DNA from: Tilletiaria anomala UBC 951
Lineage: Eukaryota > Basidiomycota > Exobasidiomycetes > Georgefischeriales > Tilletiariaceae
NCBI RefSeq assembly: GCF_000711695.1
Contig: NW_013546910.1
Location: forward strand, 1-58,945
Direction: 5' to 3'
DNA length: 58,945 bases
Position 1 is the stretch's first letter. Each line of letters opens with the position of its first letter. The position numbers were made by a program, and so were the translations under genes. Under the pieces are notes generated by a model, which ran no database searches, was not told the origin of the DNA, and saw only the letters and a list, made by a program, of their open reading frames with translations. Below, piece by piece: positions 1 through 11,248 of this stretch.

Positions 1-155
1 AATCTCTGCATTCCTACTAGCTGTCTGGGTCAACGAGGCAGTGGGTCCAGGGTGCGCCGGCTACGCCTTTATCCAACGAGAGAGGGAGCAACAGTCCTAC
101 CTATCCAACATCCGCTCTCTCACCTATCGTTGCCGGACCCAGACTCTCCAACATC

Positions 156-1449
156 ATGGAAAATGACGCACCTCCCCTCGTGCTACCCCAGCCACCGTTC
201 CTTCCAGTCACGGCTCCGGTATGGGACATTTCACTATATGCAGCGGCATCATTAGCCATGGTCCTCTGGGAGTAAGTTCATCGACCGGCTAATAGGGCCG
301 CAGAATTTGCTATCAATACCACAAACACTGACTTCGCTTCTTATCATTCTTAACGCCTTCAGCTACTTGCTGACGCTTCCGGATGAAATCCGGTGGTATC
401 GGAAAAAGGGCTTCGTGTTGATCACCCTCCCATTCGTTATCGTTCGCTACGTACCGATCATCTGGCTAGTGATGTTTCTGACTGCCGTACGCGCATTTTG
501 GACGGAAAAGCCCTGCGACTTGATCGCGCGAACCATCCCCTATGTTTGCAGCATCGTCACCCTCGGCGCCTCGGCCATTTTCGTCTTCCGCACTTGGGCC
601 ATTTACAATCGCAACCGAACCATTCTTTGTCTTCTCTGTTTTCTTTGGGTCGGCCAGGCAGTCTGCACCCTCCTCTTCGCCTCCTTCGTGATACCATTGG
701 TCGGACCTGGCGGCTTAAGTTGCTTCCCGCTCTCCAAATCACACGCAAATGTCTTCTACGCAAACTTCGTCACCATCGTCGTCTTCGACGTGGCCATCGT
801 CCTCATCTCGTCCTTACGCTTGCTGAAGGGCATCAAAGCTAGCCCTACCCAGAGTACCGCGAGTATCTGGAGTCAGCGCCTCCTAGCAGACGGCTTGCTT
901 TATTTCATTGCAGTCCTCGTCGTCAATGTGCTCAATGCTGCATTCTTTGCTGCCAACCCGCAGTGGTCGTATTCATCCATTAACGCAGCTCTCAACATCG
1001 CAGTCACTGGCATCTCTGCTTCCCGACTGGTCCTCTTTAGCGGCTCCAACAGTGGCGGCGCTTTAGGCATGCTCGGTGTCTTCGCGCTCTCTGGCCGAGG
1101 TAAAAGCAGCAGCGGCAGCAGCAATCCGGGGCAGTCGTCCACAGCCAGTGGCAGTGCAGGCGTCACCCCAGTTGGCGTTATGAGCTACGACGGCCTGCCC
1201 GTCAGCGAGTACTCTCAAACCGGCCACACAACCAATGCTACCAACCTCGGCTCGCCCATGAGTGGCTTCGGCTTCGAACCGACAAAGGGCGATGGACGCA
1301 GTCCCACCCATACTTTCACGAACGAAGTCTCCCCCACTCAACAAGCACACGCCCGTCCACTTGCAAGCGACGTCGCCCAGCCCCGAAACACTTGCTCGAT
1401 CAACCAGGCCCACGTCATTCAGAAGATCGAGGTTGAGCGTGAAGGCTAA
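156..1449 (+). CDS. DUF6533-type seven-helix membrane protein
   Basis: Two exons, 156-271 and 363-1449, give 400 residues. The intron (272-362) has a GTAAGT donor, a CTTAAC-like branch site and a TTCAG acceptor. Splicing joins the N-terminal segment to WDYLLTLPDEIRWY, which reads like the conserved core of the basidiomycete DUF6533 family. About seven hydrophobic segments follow in the first ~290 residues, with a short basic loop after helix 3 (FRTWAIYNRNR). The C-terminal ~130 residues are Ser/Gly/Pro-rich, probably cytosolic and disordered. The family's role is unknown; a receptor or membrane-organising role is only a guess. No shorter start keeps the DUF6533 core intact, so the ATG at 156 is preferred. 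I am confident of the family and of the intron, not of the function. Confidence 0.85.
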
Positions 1450-2107
1450 ACGAATGGCTCATAAGCTATCACAAAAAACACGCCCTCGGCCGTGACACAT
1501 GCAGCTTCACATTTTTTTGCTTCTCTCTCTCCTTGGGTTTTGTATACTTGGTGCCTTTGCAGACCTTACTTCCGGACCATGACGAGTCACGCTTTGCTAA
1601 TCTTTGTACCGTTCATAACATTTAATCTGCCAACATTCGCAATGGAATCATTTCATGAGTTTCGAGTATGGTGTGCGCTACACGAATAAGTTTGGAATTA
1701 GTGATCGCGTCTGCATGCACAATAAAGACAATGACATTATCCATCTTCAATTTGAATGAAACCTGCTGAGTGTAAGGTTTCAGACTGTTGCAGTGCCTGT
1801 CAACGCGACGCGCTCCTTGCACCAAAGCAACCTGTGTAACCCATCAAGAAGCCGTCCACCACTTCCATCTTGGACATACGGCGTATCGATCCACGTCCTT
1901 GCATCAAACTCCTTCATTTGGCCACGGATGTCATCGTTGTACACGGCATCATCATGACCTCCGCCATTTCCTGTTCGCTTGTACCCACTTTGGAGAGAGC
2001 TGCTCGGTCCATCAAGACAAACGACTCCGACTGCGGCTAGCAACTGAATTTCTTTGACGCTTGGGCAAAGGCGCCAGTCTGTACGTCACAGCTTCCGCCT
2101 AGCGCAT
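1450..2107. other. intergenic region, no gene seen
   Basis: This lies between the membrane protein and the TFIIIC-like pseudogene. It contains a possible polyadenylation signal AATAAA at 1721-1726 for the upstream gene. Short ORFs on both strands show no family resemblance and no plausible splice structure. Confidence 0.5.
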
Positions 2108-3078
2108 ATGGATAGTAGCGAAAACCCAATGATGCCACGGCCTTCGCAAGCTACACCCATACGAAATGTAGAGCTCGATGCTCGCTCGCTCGCACAACGG
2201 CTTCTGCCGAACCTAATACCGCTCGTTGGAGATGTTTCGGGTCCGGGATGCATCAGATGGTCAGCCGACGGTAAGGTCCTGGTCGTCCTCAGGACCGGAC
2301 TGCACATCATTGTTGGTGCAGACTACCAGCTTCAGACCCGGCTTGAAGCGTATCTAAACCATCTGTTTTCCTCCCCCGTCAAACATTCGCGCTGGGCTTT
2401 GATCGCAAGTTCATCCGACAACACTCGATTGCGGGCGAAGCCAATGACACTGGTCTCAATCTGAACTGCTTTCATGGTCACATAAAGCGTGAGGGTGACC
2501 TGATTGCGCCCTCAAGAGGGCGGACGCTCTACAATGCTGGTGTGTGCAACTCTTTAGCGTGAGGCCTTGATCGTTCGCAGCGTTGACAGGACGTGTTTAG
2601 TTAGACTTTGCTGGTCAGAGTACAAGCTTCTGGACGCAAGCATGACGTGATGCAAGATGGTCGCCTGTGGGGCTGCACGGGCCATTAGGAGGATGCTTGG
2701 TTGCAGCTCTGTCAAACGAGCTGGAAGTGTCCATCTTTCAGCCGCAAAGCCATAAGGACAGCCGAACGGATCACTGGGAGCAAATTGAGAAACTCGATTT
2801 TCTCATCGCACCCGAGGTTGCAGCAAGGGAACACGAGGACGGCGAAGATGACATGAGCACTGATCTGTTGGAGCCGGACAGACAACGAGAAAAAGAGTTG
2901 CTAGACGAAATGGACTCGCAAACCATCTGTCTCAACTGGCTTGCTGCACCTCAAGGGCGAGCTACCCGCGGTGGTGCCGCAAGGCCATCCCTTCTTGCAA
3001 CTGGGTCCCGAAGTGGCATACTTTCGCTGTGGCGGCACGTTCTTGATGCGCTCGTGCGGTCAAATCCTTGGCCGTGAC
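2108..3078 (+). pseudogene. truncated TFIIIC delta-subunit (GTF3C4-like) N-terminal domain
   Basis: The fragment starts at MDSSENPMMPRP. It contains GCIRWSADGKVLVVLRTGLH, like the first beta-propeller blade of the TFIIIC delta subunit. A second reading frame holds FDRKFIRQHSIAG, followed by FHGHIKREGDLIAP. After a gap, WSPVGLHGPLGGCLVAALSN resembles the family's conserved 'WSPLG...GRCLLAALT' motif, and the last part ends with LLATGSRSGILSLWR. The frame changes near 2345-2370 and again near 2490-2650. The first change is too short a gap for an intron; the second might be one. The family protein is several hundred residues longer, and the rest is missing: the fragment stops about 30 bases before a telomere-like repeat. 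In a live gene this subunit would help RNA polymerase III initiation. I read it as a decayed partial copy; the intact gene should be elsewhere. The TFIIIC assignment is from memory of motifs. Confidence 0.6.
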
Positions 3079-3107
3079 TGATTTATTGTGCGAGCGTTGC
3101 AGATGGG

Positions 3108-3126
3108 ACCCTAACCCTAACCCTAG
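3108..3126 (+). repeat. interstitial telomere-like repeat
   Basis: The sequence is ACCCTAACCCTAACCCTAG, that is almost three copies of CCCTAA, the C-rich strand of the common fungal telomere unit TTAGGG. It lies 30 bases after the truncated TFIIIC-like fragment. In this orientation the C-rich strand runs 5' to 3' toward the right, as at the left end of a chromosome. It may be a fossil chromosome end, or telomerase-added DNA at a repaired break. Three units is short, so chance cannot be excluded. Confidence 0.6.
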
Positions 3127-5139
3127 TACTCCAAAATCTGATCCGTATCTGCTTCCTTATAACACGACCTAGCGCAGCGAACTACTAGATTGCCCGTAGT
3201 CAATTCCAATGGCGCCAACCGGTATGATAAACTGCTACCCCTCCCGCCTCGAATACAGTGGCACCTGGAAATCATCAACGGTGATATGTGAGCCAAGACA
3301 AGTCACTCCACGGGGCAGCATGTAACAGTTGAGCTCCTTGTTGACGATATCAGCGTCAAGATGAGCGCATACAATCACAAATGTGTGGAGACGTCTCTGG
3401 AGGTCGCTGATCATATCGGTATCATTTAATGGTCGTCGGCGAGACTGCACTGCGCAATTTCCTCTTGAGTTCAAAGTTGCGGTAGTCGGCACTCTATTGC
3501 CCTTGCCTCATCCTTAGCGCCTCACTTACGAGCCCCGCTGACTCTCCGATCCCCCCTCCGTTTCCCACTTCTTTCCCCCAATCCCAAGATTGCATCCTTT
3601 GGCTGTTGACGTGTACGCCGATGCAGGCGATACTGTCTGCTGGAACCACAAAGAATACACCTGGCGCCACTTAGTCGTGCGCGCGAAATGGAGAGGATTC
3701 TGTTCATATGAGGACTCACCTCGATGTAGCGTGGCATCTAGATCGCACCGATCCTTCTTGAGACAGAAAGGCTATCCATCCATGCAGCATACAGACAGCG
3801 ACTGGAACTCGCGGTCGGGAAAGCTGAGAATGGAGCAAATGGCAGATGCGGAGCGGCGATCATGCCTGCGACAGGTTGAAGAGCAGCTGAAACCTTCCGA
3901 TACCAACTCTTTCTCTTTTTGCTTTGCGGGTCAGGAATCGATGTGACGACGCATCTTGGCCCTTATCTTATAAATAGCATGTGCACGACATGCAAAGAGG
4001 CACGGCCGCGCGGGATTCTAAGATTCCCTTGTTACTCGGCAGAGCTGCCACACCTATTTCTCGTCGAGTTGGTCATTCGTTGAGGGTGGACGTGATCCAT
4101 GGACGAAGTGTGATATCGGGGAACGGTGAAAGATGCTGTAGTATAGGATTTAGTGCAACGCTGGATTCGGTTTCTGTGTTATTATGTACTTGATTTACGC
4201 TGTTGTTACCCATCGCCTGGACGTGCGTGGCGTCACCGTGCTGAAATTAAGAAACGTTTCCCACCGGTCAGTCACGTAATCGTAGATGGGCTGTCATGAC
4301 ATTGCACCTTCTTACTCTCTTCGCTCTGAGGTGATCTAGACTCTGAACAGCAATCGAAGTCACGTAGTCTCCTAAAAGCACTCTTGAGAAGAACACGCGG
4401 CTGCACACCCCTGCAGGTGGAGATTGCGGATTGCGCATGCTTGGAAGGACTTGTACTTGAAGCTGTTGCACACTAGACTGAAGCAAACGCACAACCGTCG
4501 CGGTCGGCCTTAGCAAGGTCTACGATCGTGACTCCTCTGTCGTGCTCGGCTTAGTCAGCGGCATCATGACGATCCAGATCCCATCAGACTGCGTGCATGC
4601 CTACTCTACGGCGCTTGCAACGTTCAACGAACACGTCAGCAGTGAACCGAAGGCCGTCGGCGATAGACCGGATACTTACCTGGCGTGGGTTGATACCTTG
4701 GCGAGTTTATTTTGCGAATTGCCAGATGCGCAAGACGCATGTTGGGGCACAAAAAGCAAATATACAAGCGGGGCATTCTGGCTAGGTTAACATGTACTTG
4801 TCTAGACATTGCTGGCAAAACAGGATCTGCCGACGAAGGGTCGCTCGCTCTAGGCCCCGTGGCGCGCTTCGCGCTTACCCTGTCTCCGCCGTCGGCAGCG
4901 CCCTCAAGGCGCACATCTAAACGTCGTCGCATCGCTATGAGCACATCTCCTGAGGGAATGATTGACTCGGCTCCGTGCCAGCGACCATCAAAGGCTCATC
5001 CGCGCTCAGGCGAGGAACCGCAAATAGACCAAGGTGGACATCGCACTGCAGCGTAACAGAAGTGCTCGGGACGTCTTGAACGGGTTCCGACACCAGAGAC
5101 CGTCGATGGAGGAGAGCATTGGTGGTGGAGACAGTCTGA
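3127..5139. other. degenerate region without a recognisable gene
   Basis: Only short ORFs occur here, none matching a family I know. At about 4790-5056 (+) there is a stretch rich in Ser, Pro and basic residues, including SRRTSKRRRIAM, which looks like a nuclear-localisation signal. It could be the N-terminal linker of the decayed chromodomain gene that follows. The segment at 4542-4790 (LAWVDTLASLFCELPDAQ) also looks protein-like but is not recognised. No conserved genes occur between the telomere-like repeat and the CCT3 gene. Confidence 0.4.
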
Positions 5140-6470
5140 ACACATGATGGAATCGAAGGGGGCAGCTGGAGTACTCTGCACTTTGTCGGCCTCAGCGAGG
5201 ATGAGAGATTATGGGATTTTGCGGAAGATGTGTCGGACGACGCTCCTCCAGCTTTCGAGTTCCAAGTAACGAAGCCCGGAAACCCTGTGAGCAAGCGATG
5301 CCGAAAAGCTATCAACGACATCCTTGCAAAAGCTTAGGCGTCAAAGACTAAAGACACCCGTAACCCCCGAGTGAAGCAGCGCCGTGAAACCAAATCGAAA
5401 CAGACTCAAACTACATCGGCTGAGCCATCGCCACTTGCAGCCTAGCCATGACAGTTCACTGGTGCATGGCCACAATCTGCACAGCCGAATGCCAAGATTG
5501 TACCCCAGATCACGCATTTGTCAAGGATGAGGCCCCGGGTGCAGTCTATGTCAGATTGTGCATCAAGCGTCGAGGGGAAAGGGGCGCGTCAAGCGAAAAG
5601 TCAGCCGTTCATTCAACCTGTAATAACTCAATTGTCCACAGCCAAGCCAACGCGATCTGAAGCCAAGCCTCCATCGTCGACTAGCGGTCAGCCACAAGGC
5701 GTGCGGGACAAGACGAAGCGAAAAGCAAGGATGTGGCCACTATGACAAAAAAAGCTTAGTCCACGCTCTCCTTTGGGCGAGTCATCGGCAGCTCAACAGT
5801 CGCGCACAATGCTGTCGCAGCAACTGGTCAGCCGTCAACCGCCAGTGGAGAAGCCGCCTTGGGGAATCATTGAAGAAGAATAGCACGACAAAGTCGAGTG
5901 TATTCTGGTTGAAGGTGGCCGCGTGGGTATACCTCGGAATACTTTGTCAAATGGGTTGGAGAGAGCGACACCGAACGAGACTGAGTTCTTGTGTCGGATC
6001 TGTCACACAGTGCACCTGTCATAGTCGAAGTCCGCTAAGCGCACCCAACCGGCCTGTGACACACCGACGGCGACGCATCGTCGAGGCCATTATCGCACAT
6101 CGTGCAGCTCCACATCAGCCGACGAGGAGGCAGCGTCACGAGATGACAGAGTCAGCGCGAATAGAGAGCTAAAAGGCCAAGCCGAAGGCTCACGCCGCCG
6201 AGAACAGCAGCCATCTGTGAACCCTGAGCTCATCGATAGTGAAGTGCACGTTAAGGTTGAGAAGATCCTATATTCTCGCTGGAGTACGAGCGATACGGAC
6301 AATTCGACTCGCCAACTGGAAAACTTTGTCCACTTTGCAGGGATGGACAAAAAATCATGAATGGGTCATCGCACAGGACATGAGCCATGGCGCGCCTGCC
6401 GTGGTTGCCTTCTACTCCATTCACCGTGGAAGCCGTGCACAAAAGGACGCAGACAAGCCATCTGTTTGAT
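5140..6470 (+). pseudogene. decayed gene with three chromodomain-like units
   Basis: Three related segments are visible. Unit 1 (about 5150-5280) has TLHFVGLSEDERLWDFAEDV. Unit 2 (about 5885-6045) has KVECILVEGG, then EYFVKWVGESDTERD and VLVSDLSHSAPV. Unit 3 (about 6241-6440) has VHVKVEKILYSRW, then NFVHFAGMDKK and HEWVIAQDMSHGAPAVVAFY. They align with one another and with the chromodomain pattern (VEKIL..R....YLVKW.GY....TWEP..NL). Long Ser/Pro/Lys-rich linkers separate units 1 and 2. Large parts of 5140-6360 share one reading frame, interrupted by several stop codons and a few frame changes, so it is not functional as read. Chromodomains bind methylated histone tails. A tandem chromodomain protein would be chromatin-associated, but chromodomains also occur in Ty3/Gypsy-type elements. 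No reverse transcriptase or integrase is seen nearby, so a host gene is favoured. Confidence 0.55.
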
Positions 6471-6826
6471 CCCCAGTGCCAGGCGCTAGAACAGCGAAAG
6501 TAACTCCCATGGACGCGCTGCTATGGACAGGGGCTATTGAAGAGTTACTACATCCTTGATCCAGTAAGGGAGATTGGCCTTGGGCTAGCACGCACAATTC
6601 AGATGCATCAATTTCTCTCGCACCTTTGCCAGCTGCGCGCACAACTTGATGGACCAGGTTTAGAGGGTTTGAAAAATGAAAGACTTGCCGCTTGGCAGCT
6701 CTCACTGCTACCGTAGGCACAGACACAGTGTGCGATGCCGCCTGTTCTGTACGCTCGGCACTTGATCAGAAGGACGTAACTGGGAATGCCTCTGATCACA
6801 TTCTGGACTTCCTACATTTGACTCGT
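6471..6826. other. short gap, nothing recognised
   Basis: This is the sequence between the decayed chromodomain gene and the 3' end of CCT3. It presumably includes the CCT3 3' untranslated region. No ORF here resembles a known family. Confidence 0.4.
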
Positions 6827-8782
6827 TCAACCTGCCATCTCCTGCTCGCCAACGTCTTCTCCCTGAGGCCCTTGCATCGCCGGTGCTGGACCTCCACCCC
6901 CTTGGCGTCCGCGACGAGCCGAGACCACGTCATCCACGCGAAGCAAGAGCGATGCAGACTGTATAAGCAAAAGAAAGGGGTTCAGTATTGCTTGAAGCAG
7001 TACGCAGATCGCCTGTCAGGAAACCCACTTCGATCGCCGTCTTGAGGGTCTGGATCTTGACTGCTGCGCTTTCGTACAGCGGATAATCCTTCATGTCGAC
7101 AATCTTTCCAGTGTGGCCATCTACGCCAGCCGAAAACTCTCCATTGGCATGCTTGGCACGCAAGCTTGTGAGCGTCTTGATCGCGCTGCCTCCACAGTTT
7201 TGGATGAGGGTTCGGGGGATGACCTCCATCGAGTCTGCGACAGCCAGGATCGGCCCGACCTCGACACCCTCCATGCTGTGCGCAAAGTCTGCCAACCCGA
7301 CGGAGACTGCCATCTCAGTCGCGCCACCTCCAGGCGCAAGGTGAGGGTGGAATACCACATTCCTTGCCACCGCCATAGCGTCTGCAAGGTTGCGTTCTAC
7401 CTCGTTAAGAATGTCCTTGCTCGGGCCGCGGAGAAGAATTGTACACGCTTTCGGGTCCTTGCACTCTTCCAAGAAGGTGCTGTTGTAGCGGAGAGAGACA
7501 TGGTCAATTCACTTGCAATGCTGCCAGCCATCACACTCCTCACACATACAAGTATTCATCACCTAGCTTTTCGATGTGGAAGAGACCGCACTTTGTGCCA
7601 ATATCGCTTTCGCGCAAGTCTTCCACTCTGTTGACGATCGTCGCGCCGGTCGCTCTTGCGATGCGGTTGTTGTCTGATTTACGCACTCTCCGAATCGCGG
7701 TGATATTCTCCTTTAGCAAAAAGTGTTGGGCAAGGTCTGTAGCCAAAGAAGCCCGAGTCAGATCTTCCCGCTTGAACAGAGAACAAATTACTCACCCGAG
7801 ACCCCCTTTTCGGTGAAGACGAGATCAGGCTTGAACTCGACAATGCGCTTGCACATGAGCCGGATTTGTTCCTCCTCAATTTCGAGAATGCGGTTCCAAT
7901 CCTCCTCCTTGGTGATCTCGATGTTGGTCTGCGACTCTCCCTTCTTGTACTCCAGCGGGCAATCGAGCAGCATGATCCTCGGGTTCTCAATTCGCCGCCG
8001 CATCTTTGGATGTGTGACATCTTTGTTGAGCATGACACCATCCAACACTCTCGATGACTCGATCTCGCCCCCCGGGACCTTCTCCACCCTGGCAAAGCGC
8101 TTCAGGTCGACAACCTTGTTGGGATCCGAAGACGAGCTCCCGCTACTCTTGTCAATGTCTGCCACTGTCCGGACTGCCTTGAGCGCAAGCTTGCACATTA
8201 GGTCCGACCATCGGCTGACGAACTTGGTTCCGATGGAAGTTTTAATGAGGGCGAGCATCTCCTTCTCGTCGTCAACATTGACTGGAACTGAGATCGACTC
8301 GATGATTGCGAGAGCTTCAGCAAGCGCCTTCTTGTAAGCAGAAATGATAACGACTGGGTGCAACCCCCGCTCTAGATGAGCTAGGGACTGCGCAAGAATT
8401 TCACCAGCCAGAATGATAACGCTCGTTGTGCCATCTCCCACCTCCTCATCCTGCGTTCTGCTCAGCTCGATCATGCTCTTCGCCGCTGGGTGGGCAACCT
8501 CGATCTCTCGCAAGATAGCATTGCCATCGTTCGTGAGCAAGATGCCACCCATCGGATCAAGAATCATCTTGAGCATGGCTTTGGGACCAAGGCATGTTCG
8601 AATGACATCTGCAACAGTCTGTAAAGAGCAAGGGCATCAGTCGTGAATGTAGCCTGCATTCCACATAGTAGGGTGTGGCTCACTTTGGCTGCTGTGATGT
8701 TCGAAACCTGTGCCTTTCTGCCATGCTGGCGCTCCGGGCCCGAGTTGAGCACAAACACTTGCTGACCGCCCTGTGAGGCCAT
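6827..8782 (-). CDS. CCT3: T-complex protein 1 subunit gamma (CCT3)
   Basis: Five exons on the minus strand (8684-8782, 7796-8618, 7550-7736, 7029-7479, 6827-6958) give 563 residues, close to the family's ~540-560. The product is the gamma subunit of the hetero-oligomeric cytosolic chaperonin TRiC/CCT, which folds actin, tubulin and other proteins using ATP. The start is MASQGGQQVFVLNSGPERQ. The ATP-binding loop is LGPKAMLKMILDPMGG, and the catalytic GDGTTS is at residues 94-99. Later come TEKGVSDLAQH, NITAIRRVRKSDNNRIARA, HLAPGGGATEMA and VADSMEVIPRTLIQNCGG, all group II chaperonin signatures of the gamma type. The C-terminus has the Gly-rich ARRGRQGGGGPAP tail. All four introns (59-70 nt) have GT-AG ends and restore the conserved sequence. 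It neighbours ARPC2 on the same strand. Confidence 0.97.
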
Positions 8783-9244
8783 CTTGACCAATGCCTACGA
8801 GCGCTCGAGAGGGGGAATGGGTTGGCTGCTGCGACAACTCCACTGGCGAAACAGAAGCTGCACAGCTGATTAGAAGCTCGACTCGGGGTCTTTGAACAAG
8901 TCCCGGGGATGTTTTGCCTTCAGACAGCTTGAGCACTTGGCAAACCTCGCAAAGAAGCACGTTCCAAACCGGGTTCGTCAGGGTGTAGTCGCGAGGGCAA
9001 AGGAAAGCTTCGCGCTCGCCGCCGATGGCTGGCCGAGCGCTAACCTTTTCTTCTCATCACTGCAGTGAGTCTGCGCTTTCGCGCCGTTCCGCTGTGTGTT
9101 GCACACTTCCATAATCATTTAAACCTTTTAGGGTTGAACTCTCTGCCTTTTCAAATCTAGTCTCATCACCTGGACGGTGCAACGGGTGTGGTTGAACTCG
9201 TTACAAAACGAAGCGTTGCAGACTCGCAAGCTAGAATACAGCGC
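8783..9244. other. intergenic: CCT3 promoter and ARPC2 3' end
   Basis: This 460-base gap between two minus-strand genes must carry the CCT3 promoter. A telomere-box-like TTAGGGTT lies at 9128-9135, about 350 bases upstream of the CCT3 start. No further gene is seen. Confidence 0.5.
9128..9135 (+). promoter_or_regulatory. telobox-like motif TTAGGGTT
   Basis: One of four similar sites in gene-upstream regions of this window (others at 24850, 41450 and 49124). In fungi TTAGGG half-sites are bound by Myb/telobox proteins such as Tbf1. Function here is inference from the motif alone. Confidence 0.3.
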
Positions 9245-10587
9245 TCAAGCCCTGCTTTTGAAGGTCCTGCCCGTCGCTGTCTTTCGCTCCTTTTCTGTCT
9301 GCTCCGGTTTGGCTCGGTTGAGCACCTTGAGGAACTCGGCAACGCGATGTCGCATGCGTGACTGCATATACGCCTTGGAGCATTTAACTGTAGGTGTCAA
9401 GTTCGAAGATCCTATTTAGCAAAACTGGAGCGATGTAAGACGGCGCAGCAATCGACCCACTGTGATAGTGCAGATAGTCTCGGAACAGTTGAATTTGGCT
9501 GACGGTCGTGAATGTCACCTCGGCGTTCTGGAAATGTCTCGGAAAGAGGACTGCGGAGAAGTGGTGTAGTGGGGGTGAGAAATGAGGGCGAGCGCGAGTC
9601 GAATCGAGCGTATGGGAACGTACCAAAAGTCACATATCCAACACTCTCGCCCCGTGACAGACCCTTGATCTGCCGGATTTCTAATGGTGGTTCTCGACTT
9701 GAGTACAGGACCTGCGGTGCATTTTGGATGGACGACTGCCTTCGTGCATCAACGAATTCCTAGCAGAAGAGACGCCAAATGGATTCAGCTGGCGCAAAGC
9801 AGGTTCGATAAACAGGCACGACGCACCTGCAGGAACACTCTGCCAAAGATCTTGTCCGTCTCCTCCTTAAAGGTTGTGCTAAAAACGACAGTTACGCGGT
9901 CCGCAGCCGGAATGACATAGATGGCCTCGTCATCTCTGTAGTTGATTGTCATGATGTCACCCGCGCTCGTGCCGCCAGAGCCTGCCGCTGGGTTCGCGTT
10001 GCCTTCTGCAATCTTCTCCAGATCGCGTTGAATACCGAATGCTTTTTCAAAGGGCGCTGCCATTGCATTTCGCTTGATCAGAGAGACCGAATGGATGAGT
10101 GCATCGCGCTCAGCTATGAATAAATACGTAAATGAAGTGTCAGCACAAGTACCAAATCGGAGCGGGGCACGCAAACGACTCACGACCTGCGGGCGGCAAG
10201 CTGGCGTAATCGAATTGAAGGGTAAGGCTGTATTCGCTTTCCGTCTCTGGCCGAATATAGCTGCCATACTCTCGTTTGATGATATCCATAGCGCCATACT
10301 GCGCAAGCTCGTTCCAGCAGCGGATGTCCATTGAAAGAGCCAGCGGCCCGGCTTTGGTGGACTCGATGTGGTATGCGACTCCATCGAAGTCTGTGAACGT
10401 CTGATCGACCGATGCCGGGCTGCGCAGGAAAGCGAAGGGACATCCGGAGCATCAGCACATGCCCTTACTTGGTGATATGGCCCGCTGCATGTTCCGCTGA
10501 GACAGTCTGCAGTCAAGCGACTCACTTGGCAAAGCGGGATGTCAGCAGCTCACGGATGATAGTATTCTCCGGCTCGAGCAGGATCAT
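9245..10587 (-). CDS. ARC35: Arp2/3 complex subunit 2 (ARPC2, p34)
   Basis: Six exons on the minus strand (10526-10587, 10184-10419, 9827-10113, 9624-9759, 9461-9550, 9245-9387) give 317 residues, normal for ARPC2. The protein is a core subunit of the Arp2/3 complex, which nucleates branched actin filaments at endocytic patches. Diagnostic parts are the start [20 protein letters not shown], the central [68 protein letters not shown] and [20 protein letters not shown]. The end is [12 protein letters not shown]...TGRTFKSRA. Five GT-AG introns (67-106 nt) each restore family sequence. The gene shares an upstream region with the divergently transcribed EH-domain gene, also an actin/endocytosis-linked type. 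Confidence 0.96.
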
Positions 10588-11248
10588 TGTGGATGTGTGC
10601 ACGGATGCTTCCGGAGGTAAGCTAGCGCACAATCTTTATCTTCTCTCGGCAGCGCAAACCCCTGCGCTCACGAGGAATCCACTATAGTATAGACCGTGGA
10701 TGGGTTTGGCCTCCTGCAATAGAGATGGTTACCCACGCTGTGCAAGGATCAGTGCAGACGAGTTGTTATTGAGGTTGCCATCTTGCAGCGCATTGGCTCC
10801 TACGACCTCTCTCTCCCTCACAGGCGTCCCCCCCTCGACCAACACCGGCATTCGCGCGCTCTTGCACAAGAGCGCGCACTGGCCACATCACCACACAACA
10901 CGCCGCCCACAGCAGATGAGATCATCTTCGATCACTATTTCATCACTTCCAGAACCCAAGCTCTCAGAAGGCATCGAGCATACTCGAACGCTTGCATGCA
11001 CCGATCATTAATCACACACTCGTGCTTCAGACGATCGTAACGTATAGTGTATCAGAGCGCCCGGTAAGGGAATCACATTTTTGGCGTCAGCTTTATTCTG
11101 TGCCCCCGTCGACTGCGGCGCCAGTGTCGCCGCCGGCATCACAGTCGCGCACACATCTACCAACGTCGTCGAGTCAGGATGAAGCGCAACGAGGTCTCTT
11201 AATATCATCGAACAAACCGACCTCCGGTTGGCTGGTATTGATTCTGAA
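10588..11248. other. divergent intergenic region (ARPC2 / EH-domain gene)
   Basis: This 660-base region sits between two divergently transcribed genes and must hold both promoters. I see no conserved ORF. A short upstream ATG ORF at about 11180 precedes the EH-domain gene and ends before its start. No clear TATA box. Confidence 0.45.
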
